Source: Limnoglobus sp.
GTDB lineage: Bacteria; Planctomycetota; Planctomycetia; Gemmatales; Gemmataceae
Direction: 5' to 3'
Assembly (NCBI GenBank): GCA_025353985.1
Contig: JANXNT010000885.1
Location: 1 to 12,498 of the forward strand
DNA length: 12,498 nt
Below are positions 6,685 through 12,498 of the stretch, piece after piece (within the stretch, counting starts at the first letter, position 1; every line of letters starts with the position of its first letter). The notes below the pieces were generated by a model. That model worked only from the letters and a program-made list of their open reading frames with translations. It was not told the DNA's origin and did not search any database. The translations under genes were made by a program, and so were the position numbers.

Positions 6685-8130
6685 ATGTCCAGCTGGCGTT
6701 ACCTGCTGCCGATGTTGTTGATCGCGTTGTGCTTTGTGGCACTTTGCACGTTCACGGCGGTGTCGTTGTTCAGTCAGCAAGCGGCCCTGACGAGTGTGTT
6801 GCGGGAGAATGTGCAGAGTCAGCGGGCTGCGATCGAGTTGGAAGAAGGCTTGCAAGATCTGATCGCGCTCGAAGATGCACACGTCGAAAGTGTGGCGGTT
6901 TTACACGAACGAATTCAACAGCGCGTGGTCAAACTCGGGGAGTCGGCCGATCAGCCGAGCGAACGCGAGTTGTTCGTGCGACTAAGCCGCGCGTACGACA
7001 GTTACCTTTTGAAATGGCAGAATCTACCGACGTTCGGTTCGCCGACGCACGAAGCGAAACGAGTCGTTGCCACGAAGTTCGTCGAAACAGAAGTGCTGCG
7101 GCCATGCCAGGAATTCGAACACTTTAATGCACGCCGCGTCGAAGATTCCGCCGACCAGCACGACCGCGTGTTGCGTCAACTCGCATGGGGGATGGCGGGC
7201 ATCGGCGGCCTCGGTGGCATCTCAGGGATCGTCCTCGGATTTGCCGTATCGCGCGGCCTGAATCGGTCGATTCGGAAACTCCGCGTGCAACTCCGCGATG
7301 CCGCCGGAAAGATCGCACCCGGCGCGCCCGAGTTCATCGTCACCGAAGAAGGTCGCTTTCAAGATTTACACATCGAAGCGGATCGTCTGACCGAGCAAAT
7401 CGAGCGAGTGGTCCGTGAATTGCAACTGCGCGAGCAAGAAGTTCTGCGTGCGGAACAACTCGCGGCACTCGGCCAACTTGCAGCGGGCATGGCACACGAA
7501 ATTCGCAACCCGCTGACGTCGATCAAGCTGTTGGTGCAGGCGGGTCAAGCCGATGGCGGGTTGCTACCTGCCGAAGATCTGCGCATCATCGAGAGTGAAA
7601 TCCGGCGGATGGAACGCTCGCTGAATACGTTCCTCACTTTCGCTCGTCCCCCACAAATGCGGCGAGCGATTGTCTCGCTCGATCGGTTACTCGACGATAC
7701 ATTTGGCCTGTTACGAACCCGTGCCGATCAACAGCGGGTGGTGCTGGAGCGGATTATCCCCGCGGGCGATGTGACGCTCTCTGGGGATCGCGAACAGCTT
7801 CGGCAAGTCGTGCTGAATTTGGGCCTTAACGCGCTCGATGCGATGCCGACGGGTGGCACGCTTAGCATCACGATTCGCAAGGTTCATCAGTCGGTCGAAG
7901 TCGAAATCGCGGACACGGGGCCGGGAATCGCGAAGGAGATGTTCGCCCGGTTATTCCAGCCATTTTCGAGTAACAAGGACACCGGCTTGGGCCTAGGTCT
8001 CGTGATCTGCCAGCGGATCGTGCAGGATCATCGCGGTCGGATTAACGCCGTCAATCGGGTAGGCGGCGGTGCCAGTTTTTTCCTCTCCCTGCCCACCGAG
8101 TTATCCGATGCCGATCGTACTCTTAGTTGA
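6685..8130 (+). CDS. Membrane-bound sensor histidine kinase, NtrB/AtoS type
   Basis: A 481-residue sensor kinase. It has a first membrane helix (~4-28, WRYLLPMLLIALCFVALC), an extracytoplasmic ~135-residue mostly helical region without a recognisable sensor fold, a glycine-rich second membrane helix (~166-190), a linker and coiled coil (~190-262), then the kinase core: H box MAHEIRNPLTS with phospho-acceptor His271, N box LNLGLNALDAMP (N382), DTGPGI (D410), LFQPF and GLGLGL (from G434). All catalytic elements are intact and of the type that partners sigma-54 activators. I choose ATG 6685 because the first membrane helix follows at once and GAGAG sits four bases upstream; a TTG at 6649 is in frame but less likely. 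Its last 23 bases overlap the response-regulator gene, implying translational coupling and a cognate pair. The signal sensed is unknown. Confidence 0.92.
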   Translation: MSSWRYLLPMLLIALCFVALCTFTAVSLFSQQAALTSVLRENVQSQRAAIELEEGLQDLIALEDAHVESVAVLHERIQQRVVKLGESADQPSERELFVRLSRAYDSYLLKWQNLPTFGSPTHEAKRVVATKFVETEVLRPCQEFEHFNARRVEDSADQHDRVLRQLAWGMAGIGGLGGISGIVLGFAVSRGLNRSIRKLRVQLRDAAGKIAPGAPEFIVTEEGRFQDLHIEADRLTEQIERVVRELQLREQEVLRAEQLAALGQLAAGMAHEIRNPLTSIKLLVQAGQADGGLLPAEDLRIIESEIRRMERSLNTFLTFARPPQMRRAIVSLDRLLDDTFGLLRTRADQQRVVLERIIPAGDVTLSGDREQLRQVVLNLGLNALDAMPTGGTLSITIRKVHQSVEVEIADTGPGIAKEMFARLFQPFSSNKDTGLGLGLVICQRIVQDHRGRINAVNRVGGGASFFLSLPTELSDADRTLS

Positions 8131-9559
8131 TGATGAAGCGGCGATTCAGCACGCATTCCAGCGGGCGTTTCGCTCGGCGGAGATCACAATCCGCACGGCG
8201 AGTACCGCTGCCGAGGCGATCGAAGCGATCCGCCGCGAACCACCGGATGCGATTTTGCTCGACGTGCATCTACCCGACGCGAGCGGCCTCGAAACGTACG
8301 AGCGGATTCGCCAGATCGATTCCCGCGTACCCGTCATCATGATCACCGGCCACGGCACGACCGACCTCGCAATCGAGGCGATGAAAGCGGGCGCGTTCGA
8401 CTTCCTGCTAAAGCCTTTGGAGTTGAACGACGTCCGCGATGCGATCGACAAGGCGGTGCGTTCGAACGCATTCATGAGGCGGCCGGCGACAATATCGGAT
8501 GTCGAATCGACCGCCGTGGATGGCGACTTGTTAGTCGGGCGTTGCCCGGCGATGCAAGACGTTTACAAGGCGATCGGGCGCGTGGCGGCTACCGATACCA
8601 CGGTGCTCATTCTCGGCGAAAGCGGCACCGGCAAGGAACTCGTGGCGCGTGCGATCTATCAACACAGTTTGCGCGTGAATCGTCCGTTCGTGGCAATCAA
8701 TTGCGGCGCGATCCCGGAAAGCTTGATCGAAAGCGAACTGTTCGGCCACGAAAAAGGCGCGTTCACGGGGGCGGATCGCAAGCGGATCGGCAAGTTCGAA
8801 CAGGCGGCCGGCGGCACGATCTTCCTCGACGAAGTCGGCGAACTGCCACTTTCGGCACAAGTGAAAATGCTTCGTGTGCTTCAAGAACAACGGTTCGAGC
8901 GCGTCGGCGGCAACGAAACCGTCATCACCGACGTTCGAATTTTGGCGGCCACGAATCAGGATCTTAATCGAGCTGTGGTCGATGGGCATTTTCGCAAGGA
9001 TCTCTACTTTCGGCTGAACGTGTTCAACATCTCATTGCCCCCGCTTTCTGCGAGAGGTGCCGACTTGCCACGCCTCGTCGAGCATTACGTGCGCGCCTTC
9101 GCAATCGAACTCAGTCGGCCCGTGCTCGTCGTCTCCGATGAGGCGATGGCCGCGCTCACGGCGTACCCGTGGCCGGGGAATGTGCGCGAACTCCAAAGCA
9201 TTCTGAAACAGGCGATGTTGCAGTCGCGCGGCGAAGTGCTGTTGGCCGATTTTCTTCCCGCGCAAGTCTTCCAACGACCGGGTGCGATGCCCGCAACGGG
9301 CGCACCATCGGGGTTGTTCGACTGGGATGCATTCGTGCAAGAACGACTTTCGGCTGGCTCCGAAACGCTTTACGCAGAGGGGTTGGCGCGAATGGAACGC
9401 GAAGTCCTGATGCGCGTATTGCAACACACCGCTGGCAATCAGCTACAGGCCGCAAAACTCCTCGGGATTACACGCGGCAGCCTACGAAATAAAATCCGCA
9501 CGCACAGCATCAACATCGGTCGGGATATCTGGTCGGACGACGACCATGCTGATTCGTGA
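8108..9559 (+). CDS. Sigma-54-dependent response regulator, NtrC family
   Basis: A 483-residue bacterial enhancer-binding protein with all three modules. The receiver domain (1-~120) has acidic pocket D8/D9, phospho-acceptor D52 (ILLDVHLPD), T80 and K102 (LLKPLE). The AAA+ domain (~147-385) has Walker A GESGTGKE at 170-177, the sigma-54 contact loop GAFTGA at 217-222, Walker B GTIFLDEVGE, FRKDLYFRLNVF and YPWPGNVREL. A Fis-type helix-turn-helix closes the protein (~434-466: GNQLQAAKLLGITRGSLRNKI). Intact GAFTGA means it should open sigma-54 holoenzyme complexes when phosphorylated. The ATG at 8108 gives a receiver that begins in register (MPIVLLVDDE); a GTG at 8069 would add an unrelated 13 residues. 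It overlaps the kinase gene by 23 bases. A candidate sigma-54 promoter lies 70 bases after its stop. Confidence 0.96.
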   Translation: MPIVLLVDDEAAIQHAFQRAFRSAEITIRTASTAAEAIEAIRREPPDAILLDVHLPDASGLETYERIRQIDSRVPVIMITGHGTTDLAIEAMKAGAFDFLLKPLELNDVRDAIDKAVRSNAFMRRPATISDVESTAVDGDLLVGRCPAMQDVYKAIGRVAATDTTVLILGESGTGKELVARAIYQHSLRVNRPFVAINCGAIPESLIESELFGHEKGAFTGADRKRIGKFEQAAGGTIFLDEVGELPLSAQVKMLRVLQEQRFERVGGNETVITDVRILAATNQDLNRAVVDGHFRKDLYFRLNVFNISLPPLSARGADLPRLVEHYVRAFAIELSRPVLVVSDEAMAALTAYPWPGNVRELQSILKQAMLQSRGEVLLADFLPAQVFQRPGAMPATGAPSGLFDWDAFVQERLSAGSETLYAEGLARMEREVLMRVLQHTAGNQLQAAKLLGITRGSLRNKIRTHSINIGRDIWSDDDHADS

Positions 9560-9572
9560 CCCGCCATACCAT

Positions 9573-9600
9573 GAATGTCACGTTCGCTAATCCATCGAAC
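9573..9600. promoter_or_regulatory. Candidate activator-binding dyads upstream of the sigma-54 promoter
   Basis: Two overlapping dyads lie 55-80 bases before the predicted start of transcription of the SulP gene: GAATGTCACGTTC (9573-9585, palindromic apart from one G-T mismatch) and GTTCG-N9-CGAAC (9582-9600). Their place fits an upstream activator sequence for the adjacent NtrC-type regulator. Both are short and could be chance. Confidence 0.25.
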
Positions 9601-9628
9601 ACCGCTGGAAATCGAGCATCCCATCTAT

Positions 9629-9644
9629 CGGCATGGCAGTTGCT
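9629..9644 (+). promoter_or_regulatory. Candidate sigma-54 (RpoN) promoter for the SulP gene
   Basis: CGGCATGGCAGTTGCT matches the -24/-12 consensus TGGCAC-N5-TTGCW with two mismatches (first and sixth bases). The invariant GG (9630-9631) and GC (9642-9643) are present and separated by exactly ten bases. Transcription would begin near 9655, leaving a ~39-base leader to the SulP start codon. It lies between a complete NtrC-type activator gene and the SulP gene, the expected position for a target promoter. Confidence 0.55.
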
Positions 9645-9693
9645 TTTAGTGTCCAAACCGTGAGACGAACTTCGCAGGTAAAAGGTGACGCCA

Positions 9694-11430
9694 ATGGCCG
9701 CAACTCCTGTTGCACACAATTCTTCGCCGCCCGAAACGAAGCCAGTTGGGTTTGGAAATGTACGGTTCGACGCGATTGCGGGCTTCCTCGTCTTCCTCAT
9801 CGCGATGCCGCTCTGCTTGGCGATCGCACGGGCCAGCGGATACCCGCCGATCGCGGGTATTTGGACGGCTGTAGTTGGTGGCATCCTTACGACGTTCCTC
9901 AGCAACGCACAACTCACGATCAAAGGCCCTGCGGCGGGGCTAATTGTCATCGTTTACGGTGCTGTCACCGAGTTGGGTAATGAGTTCGGCACAGAAGGGA
10001 TGTCCGAAACCGACCGATTATTCCTCGGTTACAAGCTCTCCCTCGGTATTGGAGTCGTCGCCGGGGTGGTACAGATTCTCTTCGGGTTGCTGCGGGCGGG
10101 GCGGCTCGCGGACGTTTTCCCACTGACGCCCGTTCACGGGATGCTCGCCAGCATCGGCATCATCATTATCGCCAAGCAAGCCTACGAGGTTATCGGCGTG
10201 TCTCCAACGAAAGGGGCCGGGCCGCTCGAACTCATCGCCGAGTTCCCCGGAAAACTTCGCAGCATTAATCCGGAGATTGCAATCATCGGCTTCGTCGGGC
10301 TGATGATTTTGTTCGGCTTGCCACTGATCGGTAAGCGAATCAAGTGGGTCAAGAAAGTGCCGTCGCAACTCATCGTGTTGATGGTGGCTATCGGCTTAGG
10401 CACGCTGTTTCAACTCGATCACAAGCACACGTACTTGTTCCCCGATAGCTTCTTCGACTCGGATCACGCTGCGGTTTACGAAGTCGGCCCGCGCTTTCTT
10501 GTCGACATGCCCAACGTGCTGAAAGATCCTTCCTCAGCGTTCGCATTTCCCGACTTCCGCGGCTTGGCAACGGGAACGGGCTTGCAATATCTCTTGCTAT
10601 TCACCTTAATCGGTAGCCTCGAATCGCTGTTGAGTGCGAAAGCCATCGAGTTGCTCGACCCTTGGAAACGCAAGACGAACTTCGACCGCGACCTGCTCGC
10701 CGTCGGTTTCGCCAACGCGATTGCATCCGCCATCGGTGGCCTGCCGATGATTTCCGAAATCGTCCGCAGTAAAGCGAACATCGACAACGGTGCCCGCACC
10801 AAGTGGGCGAACGCCTGGCACGGCGTCTTCCTTCTGAGTTTCGTGTTGCTGTTCCCGGATCTCATCCACCAGATTCCACTGGCCGCACTCGGTGCGATGC
10901 TCGTGTACACCGGGTTCCGCCTCGCCTCACCGAGTGAATTCGTGCGGACGTTCAAAGTCGGCAGCGAACAGTTCATGGTGTTCATCGGCACCATCATCGC
11001 CACACTCGCGACAGACTTGCTCATCGGCATCAGCGTGGGCATCGGCATGAAAATCCTCTTCCACCTCTGGCACGGTGCGCCAATCCGGGGCATGTTCACG
11101 TCGGATGTCAGCATTGTGACTAACCCTGATGGCGTGACAGTCGTCGTTCGCAAAGCAGCGATGTTCACGAACTGGCTGAGTTTGCGCGAATCGATCATCC
11201 AAGCGTCAAAAGGTTACACGAATGTGAAGGTCGATTTCTCTCAAACGCGCTTGGTCGATCACAGCGTCATGGAGAAGCTACACGAACTGGAAAACGAGTT
11301 CGCAACGCAAAGGAAACACTTGTACTTGATTGGCCTAGAGCATCACGTGGCGATGTCGAGTCACCCGTTGGCCGCGCGAAAAAGCAGTGCGAACAACGTG
11401 ATACCACGCGAACCCGTTAATACGGTTTGA
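9694..11430 (+). CDS. SulP family inorganic anion transporter with STAS domain
   Basis: A 578-residue inner-membrane transporter of the SulP (SLC26-like) family, whose members carry sulfate, bicarbonate or other anions, often with Na+ or H+. The family signature lies near the N-terminus: DAIAGFLVFLIAMPLCLAIA, GYPPIAGIWTAVVGGILTTF and IKGPAAGLIVIVYGAV. Midway is LIGSLESLLSAKAIELLDPW, followed by NAIASAIGGLPMISEIVRSKANI. Many hydrophobic helices run to ~residue 460; a cytoplasmic STAS domain follows (~465-560, with FSQTRLVDHSVMEKLHELE; S524 lies where STAS domains often carry a regulatory Ser). The ATG at 9694 has AAGGTGA five bases upstream, an unusually good ribosome site here; the GTG at 9685 lies within that site and is less likely. 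The preceding kinase/regulator pair and sigma-54-like promoter suggest regulated expression. The substrate cannot be fixed from sequence. Confidence 0.93.
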   Translation: MAATPVAHNSSPPETKPVGFGNVRFDAIAGFLVFLIAMPLCLAIARASGYPPIAGIWTAVVGGILTTFLSNAQLTIKGPAAGLIVIVYGAVTELGNEFGTEGMSETDRLFLGYKLSLGIGVVAGVVQILFGLLRAGRLADVFPLTPVHGMLASIGIIIIAKQAYEVIGVSPTKGAGPLELIAEFPGKLRSINPEIAIIGFVGLMILFGLPLIGKRIKWVKKVPSQLIVLMVAIGLGTLFQLDHKHTYLFPDSFFDSDHAAVYEVGPRFLVDMPNVLKDPSSAFAFPDFRGLATGTGLQYLLLFTLIGSLESLLSAKAIELLDPWKRKTNFDRDLLAVGFANAIASAIGGLPMISEIVRSKANIDNGARTKWANAWHGVFLLSFVLLFPDLIHQIPLAALGAMLVYTGFRLASPSEFVRTFKVGSEQFMVFIGTIIATLATDLLIGISVGIGMKILFHLWHGAPIRGMFTSDVSIVTNPDGVTVVVRKAAMFTNWLSLRESIIQASKGYTNVKVDFSQTRLVDHSVMEKLHELENEFATQRKHLYLIGLEHHVAMSSHPLAARKSSANNVIPREPVNTV

Positions 11431-11451
11431 ACGAAAGACGGATTAGCATTC

Positions 11452-11469
11452 CTACCGCTCTTTCGGTAG
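11452..11469. terminator. Weak hairpin between convergent sulP and thiolase genes
   Basis: CTACCG (11452-11457) and CGGTAG (11464-11469) pair around a six-base loop in the 45-base gap between two convergent stop codons. A short bidirectional terminator is plausible, but the stem is only six pairs and neither strand shows a clear T-tract. Confidence 0.3.
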
Positions 11470-11475
11470 CTGGAT

Positions 11476-12498
11476 TTACATTCGCTCGATGGCCATCGCG
11501 ATCGCGTTGCCGCCGCCGAGACAGAGGCAGGCGACGCCCCGCTTCAGGCCGCGGTTGTGCAATGCGTGAACGAGCGTAACGAGGACGCGGGCACCGCTCG
11601 CACCGATCGGATGGCCGAGGGCAATCGCGCCGCCGTTCACGTTGACTTTCGCTTCGTCCAAGCCGAGTTTCTGCACGCAGGCGAGAATTTGCACGGCGAA
11701 TGCCTCGTTGAGTTCGAACAAATCGACGTCGTTCAGCGACCATTTCGCCTTCGCCAACACCATCGGAATTGCAGTCGCGGGTGCGAGGAACAGATCTTTC
11801 GGAGCCACGCCGCTGGTGGCGTAGGCGACGATTCTCGCGAGTGGTGGCGTGCCGATTTGCTCGGCGGCGCGTTCGGTGGCCACGACCACGGCGGCGGCTC
11901 CGTCGCTGAGTTGCGAGGCGTTTCCCGCCGTGACCGTGCCCGCTTTCTGGAACGCCGGTTTCAATGTGGCCAACGATTCTGCTGTGCTGTTGGCGCGGAT
12001 GCCTTCATCGACACCGAAACTGACCGTCGAACGTCCGCCTTTGCCTTCAAGAGAAATCGGTGCGATTTCGGCCGCGAAGTCGCCACGTTCCCACGCAGCG
12101 GCGGCGCGTTGATGGCTAGCGGCGGCGTAGCGATCTTGTGCCACGCGGGTGATGCCGCACTGGCTGGCCGTATGTTCGGCCGCATCGCCCATCGGCCAGT
12201 TTTCAAACGGGCACCACAGGCCATCGCGGATGAGTGCGTCGACCGTCGGTTGGTCGCCGTACTTCAACCCCGTGCGCGCGTTCGGCAGCAAGTATGGCGC
12301 ACGGCTCATGCTCTCCATGCCGCCGGCGACGATCACTTGCGCATCGCCCGCCGTCACCGCCTGTGCCGCCAGTGCAATCGCCTTCAACCCGGAACCACAG
12401 ACTTTGTTAACGGTGAACGCGGAAACGGTATCGGGCAGTCCCGCGAGGAGTGCTGCCTGCCGTGCCGGGTTCTGCCCGACGCCCGCTTGTAAGACGTG
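11476..12498 (-). CDS. Acetyl-CoA acetyltransferase (thiolase), N-terminus beyond window
   Basis: The last 340 residues of a thiolase, which condenses two acetyl-CoA to acetoacetyl-CoA or cleaves beta-ketoacyl-CoA. The frame is open to the right edge and its first residues (HVLQAGVGQNPARQAALLAG) match the family, so only ~50 N-terminal residues are missing. The nucleophilic Cys is in VNKVCGSG (codon 12397-12399), followed by VAGGMESMSRAPYLLP, the loop AGNASQLSDGAAAVVVA, NEAFAVQ, the catalytic His in GGAIALGHPIGASGARV and the second Cys in CLCLGGGNAIAM at the C-terminus. All active-site residues are present. The small-substrate biosynthetic (AtoB/PhaA-like) class is more likely than FadA from these motifs, but context gives no pathway since no neighbouring beta-oxidation or polyhydroxyalkanoate gene is in view. 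The TAA stop faces the SulP gene. Confidence 0.94.
   Translation of the reverse strand, partial: HVLQAGVGQNPARQAALLAGLPDTVSAFTVNKVCGSGLKAIALAAQAVTAGDAQVIVAGGMESMSRAPYLLPNARTGLKYGDQPTVDALIRDGLWCPFENWPMGDAAEHTASQCGITRVAQDRYAAASHQRAAAAWERGDFAAEIAPISLEGKGGRSTVSFGVDEGIRANSTAESLATLKPAFQKAGTVTAGNASQLSDGAAAVVVATERAAEQIGTPPLARIVAYATSGVAPKDLFLAPATAIPMVLAKAKWSLNDVDLFELNEAFAVQILACVQKLGLDEAKVNVNGGAIALGHPIGASGARVLVTLVHALHNRGLKRGVACLCLGGGNAIAMAIERM

Noticed and set aside
10476..11198. 240-codon minus-strand open frame inside sulP
   Set aside because: The plus-strand frame is an unmistakable SulP transporter; the antisense product has no recognisable domain.
11557..12492. 311-codon plus-strand open frame opposite the thiolase
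   Set aside because: The minus-strand frame carries every thiolase motif; the plus frame is a low-complexity Arg/Ala/His-rich shadow typical of GC-rich DNA.

Overview
The window looks like chromosomal DNA of a planctomycete, probably near the Gemmataceae. This is inferred from a Tat-exported DUF1501 protein, a very long YidC with an extended basic tail, an archaeal-style diadenylate cyclase and a Gemmata-like palindromic repeat. No rRNA or other taxonomic marker is present. Base composition is moderately GC-rich and even, and no transposase, integrase, tRNA or CRISPR array is visible, so this reads as ordinary core chromosome rather than a mobile island.

Left part (1-6329): the 3' end of an MFS transporter on the plus strand abuts, with no intervening base, the convergent end of a minus-strand block. 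In transcription order, right to left, that block holds a metallophosphoesterase with a strong hairpin terminator, a 295-base gap carrying a near-perfect 24-base inverted repeat, yidC (832 codons) with its own hairpin/T-tract terminator, a DUF1501 secreted protein, and a two-domain diadenylate cyclase resembling archaeal DacZ (c-di-AMP synthesis). The terminators and gaps suggest mostly single-gene transcripts.

Right part (6330-12498): a roughly 355-base divergent region leads into a plus-strand block. A membrane-bound NtrB/AtoS-type histidine kinase overlaps by 23 bases a complete NtrC-type response regulator (REC, AAA+ with GAFTGA, Fis HTH). It is followed after 134 bases by a SulP-family anion transporter with a C-terminal STAS domain. 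Just upstream of sulP is a candidate sigma-54 promoter with GG and GC at canonical spacing. The simplest reading is a self-contained module in which kinase and sigma-54 activator turn on an anion (sulfate or bicarbonate class) transporter. The block ends against a convergent thiolase (acetyl-CoA acetyltransferase) that runs off the right edge but keeps all catalytic residues.

The best candidates for a little-described system are the sigma-54/two-component/SulP module and the archaeal-type c-di-AMP synthase in a bacterium. Neither is proven by sequence alone.
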